A stretch of DNA of 64,000 nt from RUG14219 sp045538535 (GTDB lineage Bacteria; Cyanobacteriota; Vampirovibrionia; Gastranaerophilales; Gastranaerophilaceae). This document shows, in pieces, positions 28,480 to 36,115 of this stretch. Numbering within the stretch: the stretch's first letter is position 1; each line of letters starts with the position of its first letter. The notes under the pieces are model-generated. The model did not search any database. It worked only from the letters and a program-made list of their open reading frames with translations, and was not told the origin of the DNA. Both the position numbers and the translations under genes were made by a program. The stretch lies in assembly GCA_045538535.1 (NCBI GenBank), contig JAZSRN010000024.1:20334-84333 (forward strand), read 5' to 3'.

Positions 28480-29016
28480 ATGCAAATATCATTTAACGGA
28501 ATAAAAAACACATCAAGCGTTATATTTAAAAATGAACAAGAAAAATACACAGATTACAACGTAAGTATTCAATTAACAGACGATTATAACGGTAAAGATT
28601 TAACGAAATACAAAAAAGTTTTAAGTAAAGTTGCACCACAATTTAAACATCCGACAAATAGTAACTTTTTACACATAGGATTTTTCAATGACCATAACGA
28701 TGACATAACTATTATGACCGTCAATGGGGAATCTATTGAACCAAAAGACGAAAATTTACCATTATTTTCTTTTATCGCAAAATTAACAAAATGCATTGCA
28801 AATGCACAAGATAAAGATTTTATACACAATCGAGATTACGTGGAAAGCGAGGAAATAATTGATAATTCGGTGTTAGATGATGAATGGGCACAAGCAGTTA
28901 AAGAAGCTTCAAACAAAATTCCTTTAACTGATATCGGGACAATAAAAGCAAGTTGCAATGTAATTAATAATGAAATATCAAAACAAATGGCTGAATATTT
29001 TGATGCTGTAATATAA
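28480..29016 (+). CDS. Unknown SFxG-type orphan protein
   Basis: 178 residues starting MQISFNGIKNTSS, the same N-terminal style as the protein at 23375. Hydrophilic, acidic, no signal peptide or helix anchor. AGAGGAAA precedes the ATG. It stands alone, divergent from tyrS, and ends at a bidirectional terminator. Function unknown; it may be a lineage-specific family. Confidence 0.7.
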   Translation: MQISFNGIKNTSSVIFKNEQEKYTDYNVSIQLTDDYNGKDLTKYKKVLSKVAPQFKHPTNSNFLHIGFFNDHNDDITIMTVNGESIEPKDENLPLFSFIAKLTKCIANAQDKDFIHNRDYVESEEIIDNSVLDDEWAQAVKEASNKIPLTDIGTIKASCNVINNEISKQMAEYFDAVI

Positions 29017-29037
29017 TTTGGATATTAAGATAAAAAG

Positions 29038-29063
29038 TACGGGAGAACATAAATTCTCCCGTA
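29038..29063. terminator. Bidirectional hairpin terminator
   Basis: Arms 29038-29047 and 29054-29063 (TACGGGAGAA / TTCTCCCGTA) are perfect complements with a six-base loop, between two convergent genes. Confidence 0.8.
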
Positions 29064-29070
29064 TCTTAAT

Positions 29071-29409
29071 TTATAAACTATTCATTTTTTCTCTTAACTC
29101 AATTGCTCGATTTTCGAGCTTTTTAAGGTAATCTTCTTCATTTGCCCTTAATGCTCTTATTGATTTCAAGTCAATCTCTTCGAGTTGTTTTTTGATATCT
29201 TCTATTTGTTTCTGTTTATTAAATTCCGACAATTTTATTTTATGTTCTTCACTACTTATAACATCAGAAAGATACCAGCACCCATCGATATCAGATTGCT
29301 CAACATCTAATTGAACCATTCCTATAGACTTGTAAAATTCGACATTATCACCTAAACCAACATCGCAAAGACCTATAGATTTATCTTTTAAAATTGCATA
29401 CTTTATCAT
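29071..29409 (-). CDS. Small coiled-coil protein paired with a tail-fibre-like gene
   Basis: 112 residues. The first half has short beta-like segments (KYAILKDKSIGLCDVG), and the second half is a charged coiled coil (about 60-110). Its ATG overlaps the stop of the upstream gene by four bases (ATGA), so it is translated with it. A small gene after a tail fibre is often an assembly chaperone; here this is a guess from position and size, as no family motif is recognised. Confidence 0.6.
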   Translation of the reverse strand: MIKYAILKDKSIGLCDVGLGDNVEFYKSIGMVQLDVEQSDIDGCWYLSDVISSEEHKIKLSEFNKQKQIEDIKKQLEEIDLKSIRALRANEEDYLKKLENRAIELREKMNSL

Positions 29410-30350
29410 TTTCTAACTCCTTTCAGTGGTGTAAAATGCATATAATCAGCATTACTTGCATAATATTGATAACCTTTCGGAATCAAATGGGTACTACTTA
29501 ATGCGGTTTGATATCGATTATTTATATCATACCATTTTGTCGTACCTTTTGGACGCACATATAAATATCGACTACCGACATTTCCACCTGTTCCCCAACG
29601 AATAAGTCCGTCTACCGGTGCATTATTCGGCGAAGACGAACTTCCGGCACTTGTAGTTATTGTTGCCGTATAGTCAGGCATTCCCCAACCGACAATTTTT
29701 TCCTTATCAGAATTTAATAAAATTTGAAGAGGAGTAAGGATTTGTATTGCAGAAATTTCAGTTGAAGTAGAAGTTATACCCTCAGCAATCAATGTCATCG
29801 GACTTTCACTAAATTCAGCGTTTGCATCAGACAAATACATTTTGTTTTCTGTAATATTTAGCCAAGCTGTATTTGCAAAAGTTGGCTGTGTATCACTTAT
29901 GATAAAATCATTTGCCGTTTTTAATTGAAAATCGGAAGTTAAAAATAAATAAGCTTTTGACATTGCAGCATCAAAAGTTTTAGACACATCTTCACTCAAC
30001 TCCATTTTAATATTTACAAATCCACCATCTGAATTTTTACCATTTGGAACTAAGACAACTAGTCCGGATTTTGCCGTAATAGCATTGGCTTCATAAGAAA
30101 CTACACCGTTTGGAGCCTTTATTATACAGTTTGTAATTCCCGAACAATTTGTCAAATCATCTGCCAACTTGTCCGATGTCAACTCTAATATAGAGCTATC
30201 CATTTCTGTTTTTACATCTGTAATTTTTGCATTGATTGAGACATTGTGTTCTTCAATAACCTCGGCTAACGCATCGAAATTCGCATTTACCTCTTCGGCT
30301 TTTGCCTTTGTCCCTGGGGTAAATGCGTATGGAATAATAATTTTTGCCAT
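29406..30350 (-). CDS. Phage tail-fibre-like protein
   Basis: 314 residues. The N-terminus (YAFTPGTKAKAEEVNANFDA, about 8-27) is the segment often found at the start of phage tail and receptor-binding proteins, and it is followed by a short coiled coil (about 30-65). The rest is beta-rich with many Thr/Ser/Asn, and the C-terminus has YLYVRPKGTTKWYDINNRYQ. No signal peptide. No capsid, portal or integrase gene is nearby. It may be a phage remnant or a domesticated surface-binding protein. Confidence 0.55.
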   Translation of the reverse strand: MAKIIIPYAFTPGTKAKAEEVNANFDALAEVIEEHNVSINAKITDVKTEMDSSILELTSDKLADDLTNCSGITNCIIKAPNGVVSYEANAITAKSGLVVLVPNGKNSDGGFVNIKMELSEDVSKTFDAAMSKAYLFLTSDFQLKTANDFIISDTQPTFANTAWLNITENKMYLSDANAEFSESPMTLIAEGITSTSTEISAIQILTPLQILLNSDKEKIVGWGMPDYTATITTSAGSSSSPNNAPVDGLIRWGTGGNVGSRYLYVRPKGTTKWYDINNRYQTALSSTHLIPKGYQYYASNADYMHFTPLKGVRK

Positions 30351-30442
30351 AAATTTAACCTTTCCGGCTAAATGGCTTTGTGAAAGAAGTTATAACTATA
30401 TTATACCATTTGAAACACAAATTCGTCAAGTAAAATATTTAT

Positions 30443-30450
30443 GTTATATT
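30443..30450 (+). promoter_or_regulatory. Extended -10 promoter element of acpS
   Basis: An extended -10 (TG at 30442-30443, then TATATT at 30445-30450) lies exactly six bases before the ATG at 30457, with no Shine-Dalgarno and a poor -35. This predicts a leaderless transcript. Confidence 0.5.
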
Positions 30451-30456
30451 ATAACT

Positions 30457-30798
30457 ATGATTGGTGTCGACATTGAAGATATAGAAAGATTTAAGAATAA
30501 ACCGCAAACTTTTTTAGATAAAGTTTTCACTCAAAATGAACAACTTTATTGCTTGTCAAAATCTGATAGTGAAAAACATTTTGCGGCACGTTTTTGTGCA
30601 AAGGAAGCCGTAATTAAAGCGTTAAGTAGCTACGACATTCACGATGTCTATCCAAAAGATATTGAAGTTTATCACCTTGAAAATAAATGTCCGGCAGTAA
30701 AAATCCTTAAAACTTTAGATAAAAAAATATCTTTCAATTTGTCAATTTCGCACGACAGAACAAAGGCAATTGCGTTCGTTACATCACAAATTAATTAA
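30457..30798 (+). CDS. acpS: Holo-[acyl-carrier-protein] synthase
   Basis: 113 residues, typical for AcpS. MIGVDIEDIERF carries the conserved metal-binding aspartate, and FAARFCAKEAVIKAL carries the second conserved motif with the metal-binding glutamate. It transfers 4'-phosphopantetheine from CoA to ACP. A longer frame opens at 30169, but its extra 96 residues are hydrophobic and unrelated and would overlap the tail-fibre gene's start, so the ATG at 30457 is used. The stop overlaps the convergent pheA stop by eight bases. Confidence 0.92.
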   Translation: MIGVDIEDIERFKNKPQTFLDKVFTQNEQLYCLSKSDSEKHFAARFCAKEAVIKALSSYDIHDVYPKDIEVYHLENKCPAVKILKTLDKKISFNLSISHDRTKAIAFVTSQIN

Positions 30799-31648
30799 TT
30801 TTACATTTTTCATACGAACCTAAAAATCTGAAAAATATTGAATTAGCCTTAACCTCTTCTATAGCTCGAAACAATTGTGGATTTTTATAATGACCATCAA
30901 AATTCACGATAAAAATATATTCTCCGAATTTGTTTTTTGATGGACGTGAAGAAATATAAGAAAGATTTATGTTATTCTTCATAAAAATATTCAAAACGTG
31001 TAACAAAGCCCCCGGTTCATTTTTAGTTGAAAAAGCTAATGATGTTTTATCTTTTTCAGTAGGTTTTGTTTCATAATCGCCAATCAAAACAAATCGCGTT
31101 TGATTTGATTTATCATCATTTATATTCCGTTTTAAAATATTAAGATTATAAACTTCAGCCGTCTTTTCACTTCCGATAGCTGAATAAGTAAGATTATAAC
31201 CTTCAAGAAGTCTTGCAGCTTCTGCCGTACTGGTTGCTTCAATTATGTTTAAATTACGCGGAAGCTCATTATGAATAAAATCTTGACATTGCGCAAGAGC
31301 TTGCGGATGAGAAATAACTCCGGTAATACTATAAAATTCAGTTGTTCTTGATAGCAAACAATGATTTATCGGCAAAATCATTTGCGAAAGAATTCTTATG
31401 TTTGGATTTGATGCTGCCATTAAATTGTCCATACTTTCTCGCACAGAACCTTCTATGGAATTTTCAACTGGCAAAACCCCAAGTACATTTGGAGTATTAT
31501 TTACGTATTCAACAACTTGACGAATAGTTTTCAAAGGTTCTGCGTATGCACAGATATTATATCGATTTACAAAATAATCCTTCGCCATCTCAGAAAAAGA
31601 TGCCTGTGGCCCCAAATAAACAATCCGTTCTACATCTTTAAAATCCAT
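30791..31648 (-). CDS. pheA: Prephenate dehydratase
   Basis: 285 residues. YLGPQASFSEMA at the start, GVLPVENSIEGSV, and the catalytic TRF motif in NQTRFVLIGD (about 180-189) mark the dehydratase, followed by an ACT domain (SLAFSTKNEPGALLHVLNIF) that would sense phenylalanine. There is no chorismate mutase part, so this is the monofunctional form. A GGAGTGA ribosome site and a TATAAT at 31687-31682 lie upstream. Confidence 0.94.
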   Translation of the reverse strand: MDFKDVERIVYLGPQASFSEMAKDYFVNRYNICAYAEPLKTIRQVVEYVNNTPNVLGVLPVENSIEGSVRESMDNLMAASNPNIRILSQMILPINHCLLSRTTEFYSITGVISHPQALAQCQDFIHNELPRNLNIIEATSTAEAARLLEGYNLTYSAIGSEKTAEVYNLNILKRNINDDKSNQTRFVLIGDYETKPTEKDKTSLAFSTKNEPGALLHVLNIFMKNNINLSYISSRPSKNKFGEYIFIVNFDGHYKNPQLFRAIEEVKANSIFFRFLGSYEKCKIN

Positions 31649-31714
31649 TATTTACTTCACTCCGTATTTCTTGTATGATTAATTATAGAGTAATTTATTT
31701 ATGAAGGCAAGTTT

Positions 31715-33085
31715 ATGGGAAATATTAAGTTTGGAACCGATGGTTGGAGAGCCATTGTAGGAAAAGATTTTAACACAGAAAACGTTGAAAAAGTAGCTCA
31801 AGCAATTGGGAAATATGTACACGACAACTTTGGATTAAACAAAAAAATCATTATCGGCTATGATCCAAGAAATATGGCAAAAGAATTTTCATATCAAACC
31901 GCTGAAATCTTGAGAGATTTTGGATTTGAAGTTTTGTATTCCAAAAGAGTTGTACCAACCCCTGTCCTTGCTTATAGTGCAAAATTCTTGAACGCTTGTG
32001 CGATAATGTTTACGGCCTCACATAACCCGCCGGAATACTTAGGAATAAAATTTATCCCCGACTATGCCGGACCGGCAACAAGTGAAATTACAAATGAACT
32101 TGTTAAAAACTTGGATTACGTTTTACTTGAAAAGAAAAACGGTTCAATTACAAATGTTGATTTTTCCGGGGATTACTACAATCATATTGAATCATTAATT
32201 GACTTTGAAAAAATAAAATCATTAAAAACCTCAATAATTTTCGACGGTCTTTATTCCGCAACAATAGGATATTTTGACTATTTGCTCGAAAAACATGGTA
32301 TACCATTTGAAAGTATCCACATGCTGCATGACCCAAATTTCGGCGGAGGTATGCCGGAACCTAAACCCGCATTTATGAAAGAATGCATTGATAGAATTTT
32401 GCAAACGAACAACACCATTGGTTTTGCCAACGATGGCGACGGAGACCGATTTGGAGTAATAAATGAAAATGGCGAATACGTTTCGCCAAACGAAATTATC
32501 GCAATACTTTTAATACATTTGAAAAAGAATAAAGGATTATTAGGCCCTCTCGTAAAAACCGTAGGTGCAAGCCTTTTATTAAATAAAATCGCAGAAAAAC
32601 TTGGGGTTGATGTAATTGAAACTGCAGTGGGATTTAAGCACGTTGGTGAAGCCATGCGAATCCATAACCCTATTATCGGGGGCGAAGAATCAGGAGGCTT
32701 AAGCATTCAAGGGCATATTCCCGAAAAAGACGGAATACTGGCTAACCTTTTGATTTTAGAAGCTATGGCTTATGAGAATAAAAAATTGACCGAACTACAA
32801 GAAGATTTGTACAACATCGTAGGTTGTCATTTCGTTACTGATAGAATAGATAAAAAATTGGAAAATATAGAAGATATCAAACCTATTCTCGATAAATATA
32901 AATTAATCGATTCAATTGGTGAATTTAAAGTTTCTAAAAAAGACACAAAAGATGGCATAAAACTTTATTTTAATGACAATACAAGTTGGATACTCGTTCG
33001 TCCGAGCGGTACAGAACCCCTATTGAGAATATATTTTGAAAGTGATTCTCCAGAGAAAATATCAAAACTCAAAACTCTTATATAA
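31715..33085 (+). CDS. Phosphoglucomutase/phosphomannomutase
   Basis: 456 residues of the alpha-D-phosphohexomutase family. Phosphoserine S102 in FTASHNPPEY, metal-binding loop DGDGDRFGV (about 238-246), sugar-specificity loop GGEESGG and phosphate-binding RPSGTEPLLRIY near the C-terminus are all intact. It interconverts sugar 1- and 6-phosphates for polysaccharide and glycolytic use; the motif does not decide between glucose, mannose and glucosamine. AAGG lies before the ATG. Divergent from pheA. Confidence 0.92.
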   Translation: MGNIKFGTDGWRAIVGKDFNTENVEKVAQAIGKYVHDNFGLNKKIIIGYDPRNMAKEFSYQTAEILRDFGFEVLYSKRVVPTPVLAYSAKFLNACAIMFTASHNPPEYLGIKFIPDYAGPATSEITNELVKNLDYVLLEKKNGSITNVDFSGDYYNHIESLIDFEKIKSLKTSIIFDGLYSATIGYFDYLLEKHGIPFESIHMLHDPNFGGGMPEPKPAFMKECIDRILQTNNTIGFANDGDGDRFGVINENGEYVSPNEIIAILLIHLKKNKGLLGPLVKTVGASLLLNKIAEKLGVDVIETAVGFKHVGEAMRIHNPIIGGEESGGLSIQGHIPEKDGILANLLILEAMAYENKKLTELQEDLYNIVGCHFVTDRIDKKLENIEDIKPILDKYKLIDSIGEFKVSKKDTKDGIKLYFNDNTSWILVRPSGTEPLLRIYFESDSPEKISKLKTLI

Positions 33086-33206
33086 TAAAAAAAAGCCTTT
33101 TAAAAAAAGGCTGTTAGGAATTAAGAATAGCTGGAAGTATGAAAAAGATTAGATTACTTTGCTTTTTATATCTTTGGGCCTTTTGATAACTTTAAGTTCC
33201 CTCGAT
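33086..33206 (-). ncRNA. Candidate small RNA with own promoter and terminator
   Basis: On the minus strand TTGAGG (33241-33236), a 17-base spacer and TTAAAT (33218-33213) give a possible start near 33206. The transcript would end at hairpin AGCCTTTT / AAAAGGCT (33112-33094) followed by eight T. About 115 nt, with no open frame and no match to a known RNA family that I recognise. The hairpin is not followed by a T-run on the plus strand, so it does not simply serve the upstream mutase gene. Confidence 0.3.
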
Positions 33207-33270
33207 ATTTTTATTTAATTAAATAAACACTTATTCCTCAATTACCCAACCGGATAATTTTTAAAATAAT

Positions 33271-33296
33271 TAAGCTGCGAATTTCTCCGCAGCTTA
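33271..33296 (-). terminator. Terminator of the flavodiiron protein gene
   Basis: TAAGCTGCG (33271-33279) and CGCAGCTTA (33288-33296) pair over 9 bp with an eight-base loop, 11 bases after the stop at 33308, then T-rich sequence on the minus strand. Confidence 0.7.
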
Positions 33297-33307
33297 GGTA
33301 ATCTTAT

Positions 33308-34492
33308 TTAATTAAACAATTCTTTATGCTTCGCAACCAAATCATCTGCAAGCTTGTCTAGTTTTTCAAAATCTTCTTTTTGAGGCTTCCCTTTAACTAA
33401 AACCGGCTCAAGAACTTCTAAATTCAAGCCGGAAAGCATATCCCCCAACTTGCCAAAAAGGTTACCGCCCCAACCATACGAACCTACAAATGAAGCGTAT
33501 TTTGCCTTTGGTCTCAATAGATTTGCTAAATATGCAATATTCGCAGCCATCGGATGTGGAGATGCCAACACCATTGAACTGCCTAAAACAATACTTGTTG
33601 CATCAACAAGGGTCATTGCCAAATCACCCAAATCCCCGCTAACAATATCAAATTTTACAGTTTCAATTCCTCTGTTATCAAGTTTTTTTATCAAATAATC
33701 AATCATTTCTTCAGTACTACCATACATAGAAACATAAGGTAATGCTACAAGATTTTTACCAATATCGGCCGTCCATTGTTCATACAAATTCAATATAAAA
33801 GACGGATTGTCATAAATAGGTCCATGACTAGGCAAAATATATTCCGGGTTTAATTCTTTTATCATTTTTGTGTATTTTTTACAAACGCCTCTAAATGGCA
33901 TCATTATTTCCGCATAATACCTTTTTGCGCTATGTTCAAGCTCTTTTGACGGCACTGCAATACAATCGTCAAATGTATAATGTGCACCTAAAAAATCACA
34001 CGTACAAAGAACTCTATCTTCTACGATATATGTAAACATTGTATCTGGCCAATGCACTCCAGGCGCAATTATAAATTGTAAAGTCTTGTCACCCAAAGAA
34101 AGAGTTTCATCATGTTTTATTACTATAAATTTTTCTTCGTCAACTATATGCAACATTTCTTTGATATTACCTTTGCATATAGCATTAGTTACAATCTTGG
34201 CTTCTGGGAATTTTTCAATAAGCAAAGGCAAAGTACCCGTATGATCTTGTTCCCCATGATTTGCGATAATATAATCAACTTTGTTCACTCCGTTATTATC
34301 AAGATTTGCAAGATATTCTTGAGCTTTTGGCGGGTACATAGTATCAATAATCGCAATTTTCTCTGAACCCTTTACCAAATACGAGTTGTAACTCGTCCCA
34401 CATTCTAAAGGTATCAATTCATCAAAAATTTTTCTTTCGCAATCGTTTAAACCACAATAAAATATATTATTTTTTATTTCTTGAAATTTCAT
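33308..34492 (-). CDS. A-type flavodiiron protein (oxygen/NO reductase)
   Basis: 394 residues: an N-terminal metallo-beta-lactamase-like di-iron domain with ANHGEQDHTG (H-x-E-x-D-H ligands), CDFLGAHY and LPSHGPIY, then a flavodoxin domain (VALPYVSMYGSTEEM, about 255-269) binding FMN. It reduces O2 to water (or NO to N2O) with electrons from rubredoxin. It lies in a run with rubrerythrin, rubredoxin and PerR, a complete oxygen-defence set. AAAGG precedes the ATG. Confidence 0.93.
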   Translation of the reverse strand: MKFQEIKNNIFYCGLNDCERKIFDELIPLECGTSYNSYLVKGSEKIAIIDTMYPPKAQEYLANLDNNGVNKVDYIIANHGEQDHTGTLPLLIEKFPEAKIVTNAICKGNIKEMLHIVDEEKFIVIKHDETLSLGDKTLQFIIAPGVHWPDTMFTYIVEDRVLCTCDFLGAHYTFDDCIAVPSKELEHSAKRYYAEIMMPFRGVCKKYTKMIKELNPEYILPSHGPIYDNPSFILNLYEQWTADIGKNLVALPYVSMYGSTEEMIDYLIKKLDNRGIETVKFDIVSGDLGDLAMTLVDATSIVLGSSMVLASPHPMAANIAYLANLLRPKAKYASFVGSYGWGGNLFGKLGDMLSGLNLEVLEPVLVKGKPQKEDFEKLDKLADDLVAKHKELFN

Positions 34493-34520
34493 TTTCTAAC
34501 CTTTCTACCTATAATTCGAA

Positions 34521-35057
34521 CTATTGTCTTTTAAAAAAGAAGGCATCATCCTCATGACATAATGGACAGTATTTAGGCTCTTCCGGTTGCTCCATAATAC
34601 ACCCGCATATCGAACAACACCACTTGTAATTTCCATGTTTATCCGGCTCAAGGTGACGGTTTTTAACCAACATGAAAAGTTTTTGCAACTTCATTTCATG
34701 GTCCTTTTCTACAGCTGCAATATGTTCAAAAAGATCCGCCACGTCATCAAACCCCTCTTCACGAGCAGTTTTTGCATACGCAATATATGAGTTTTTCCAT
34801 TCAGAATGCTCACCTTTAATTGCATCTAAAATATTTTCTTGAGTCGACGAAATTTTATGGTCACAAAACCACTTGTACCAAATCTTTGCGTGTTCTTGCT
34901 CATTAACGGCTAATTCTTTAAATACTTCACTGATATAATCAAACCCTTCCAATTTAGCTTGATGTGAATAAATTTCATATTTTACACGCATTTGACTTTC
35001 GTCTGCAAATGCGGCCAACAAATTCTTTTCGGTTTCAGTTCCAATTAATTCCGCCAT
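34521..35057 (-). CDS. rbr: Rubrerythrin
   Basis: 178 residues. A ferritin-like four-helix domain with the E-x-x-H iron ligands (EQEHAK, EKDHEMK) is followed by a C-terminal rubredoxin domain with WCCSICGC and YCPLCHED. It reduces hydrogen peroxide with electrons from rubredoxin or NAD(P)H-linked reductases. GAGGAGA precedes the ATG. It follows the rubredoxin gene by 64 bases that contain a hairpin. Confidence 0.95.
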   Translation of the reverse strand: MAELIGTETEKNLLAAFADESQMRVKYEIYSHQAKLEGFDYISEVFKELAVNEQEHAKIWYKWFCDHKISSTQENILDAIKGEHSEWKNSYIAYAKTAREEGFDDVADLFEHIAAVEKDHEMKLQKLFMLVKNRHLEPDKHGNYKWCCSICGCIMEQPEEPKYCPLCHEDDAFFFKRQ

Positions 35058-35078
35058 AATTATCTCCTCGTTATTTTG

Positions 35079-35112
35079 ACGGCTTAAAAGAGCGCAAGCC
35101 CTTTTAAGCCGT
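35079..35112 (-). other. Hairpin between rubredoxin and rubrerythrin genes
   Basis: 12-bp perfect arms (ACGGCTTAAAAG / CTTTTAAGCCGT) with a ten-base loop. It is not followed by a good T-run, so it may be a weak terminator, an RNA-processing site or an mRNA stabiliser that sets rubrerythrin level. Confidence 0.5.
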
Positions 35113-35121
35113 TATCAATTA

Positions 35122-35259
35122 TTAATCTTCTTGTGCAAACATGTCTTTACCCACACCGCACAAAGGGCAAGCATAATCTTCCGGCAAGTTTTCAAATTCT
35201 ACGCCATTATTTTCTGCTGGGTCATAAACATATCCACAAACTGTACATACGTGTTTCAT
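35122..35259 (-). CDS. Rubredoxin (short)
   Basis: 45 residues, starting MKHVCTVCGYVYDPAENN and with CPLCGVGKDMF near the end. The two CxxC pairs that hold the iron are C5/C8 and C31/C34. It is shorter than the usual 52 or so residues, and the customary tryptophan before the second CxxC is replaced (YACPLC). Its ATG overlaps the perR stop by four bases (ATGA), and AAAGGAG lies inside perR. It should carry electrons to rubrerythrin and the flavodiiron protein. Confidence 0.92.
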   Translation of the reverse strand: MKHVCTVCGYVYDPAENNGVEFENLPEDYACPLCGVGKDMFAQED

Positions 35260-35639
35260 TTTTGTTCTCCTTTACATTCTCTACATAAACCACTGAATAT
35301 AATATCGTGTCCTTTTATTTCAAAGCCGGTTGAATCCTCTGTCTTTTGAATTAAATCTGGCGCGATATTACAATCAATATCAAAAACTTTCCCGCATTTT
35401 TCACATATAAAATGATAATGCTCAAACGTATTATGATCAAAATGTGCCGAACTTTCAAGCCCGTCAATTTTTTTAATTATACCCATTTCTGCAAGCTTAT
35501 TCAAATTTCTATACAAAGTTGCCAAGCTAATATTAGCGTCCTTTTCGTGAACTTTTGAATATAAATATTCTGCCGTTGGATGAACAATATTTTCTTTTAA
35601 TGTTTCAAGTATTAATTCTCTTTGTCTAGAATAATTCAT
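35256..35639 (-). CDS. perR: Fur-family peroxide regulator, PerR-like
   Basis: 127 residues: winged-helix DNA-binding part (ISLATLYRNLNKLAEMGII, about 37-55), regulatory metal ligands in VHPTAEYLY and EHYHFICEKC, and structural zinc pairs CEKC and CREC. The gene neighbours (rubredoxin, rubrerythrin, flavodiiron protein) favour PerR over Fur or Zur. AAGGG lies before the ATG. An operator-like repeat over its own promoter suggests autoregulation. Confidence 0.88.
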   Translation of the reverse strand: MNYSRQRELILETLKENIVHPTAEYLYSKVHEKDANISLATLYRNLNKLAEMGIIKKIDGLESSAHFDHNTFEHYHFICEKCGKVFDIDCNIAPDLIQKTEDSTGFEIKGHDIIFSGLCRECKGEQK

Positions 35640-35655
35640 TATTTTAGCCCTTAAC

Positions 35656-35670
35656 TGATAACTATTATCA
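35656..35670. promoter_or_regulatory. PerR/Fur-type operator
   Basis: TGATAA-CTA-TTATCA, a perfect 6-3-6 inverted repeat that fits the 7-1-7 layout of Per/Fur boxes. It overlaps the last base of the -10 and the expected start site of the perR promoter. Confidence 0.7.
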
Positions 35671-35698
35671 TTTTATGCCATTTTTATTAATTTGTCAA
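35670..35698 (-). promoter_or_regulatory. perR-rubredoxin-rubrerythrin promoter
   Basis: Consensus TTGACA (35698-35693), exact 17-base spacer, TAAAAT (35675-35670) on the minus strand. One of the best promoters in the window. Confidence 0.8.
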
Positions 35699-35759
35699 GT
35701 ATTGTGTAAAATTTATTTACATTAAGCAATTTTTCAACTTGTTTTGTTTTATAGGAATT

Positions 35760-36038
35760 ATGGTAGATAGTGCAAATAATAATTATAATATATATGTAAA
35801 TAAACCCCCATATAGGGTAGGCATTTTGGATGCACCGGATTCGCATTACAAGCCGGTTCTGTATTCGCACGTACAAGCCACTCGCGACTTTAATCGTTTA
35901 GATTGCGATGTATATACACAAATAAAAAATACAAAACCTGAAGACAAACACAAAACTCCAACAGCCATAAAAATATTATTTACATTATGCGGACTTGGCG
36001 CAATAATTATGTTCCTACGTAAAGGTTTATTTAAATAG
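35760..36038 (+). CDS. Small single-helix membrane protein, unknown
   Basis: 92 residues from the ATG at 35760, which has TAGGA seven bases upstream; a longer start at 35739 lacks one. The body is polar, and the C-terminus has one membrane helix (AIKILFTLCGLGAIIMFL, about 69-86) then a short basic tail. It is divergent from perR, with about 60 bases between the perR -35 and this ATG. No family recognised. Confidence 0.6.
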   Translation: MVDSANNNYNIYVNKPPYRVGILDAPDSHYKPVLYSHVQATRDFNRLDCDVYTQIKNTKPEDKHKTPTAIKILFTLCGLGAIIMFLRKGLFK

Positions 36039-36115
36039 GTAAGTTGAACTACTTTAAATATTTTTAGAATTATAGTATTATATTCGTAGTGAAGAGAAAA
36101 TATGGGGATATAATT

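Noticed and set aside
29071..30350. A full prophage
   Set aside because: Only a fibre-like gene and a small partner are present; flanking genes are housekeeping.
30169..30456. N-terminal extension of acpS
   Set aside because: It overlaps the tail-fibre gene start and is unrelated to AcpS; the ATG at 30457 matches the family start.
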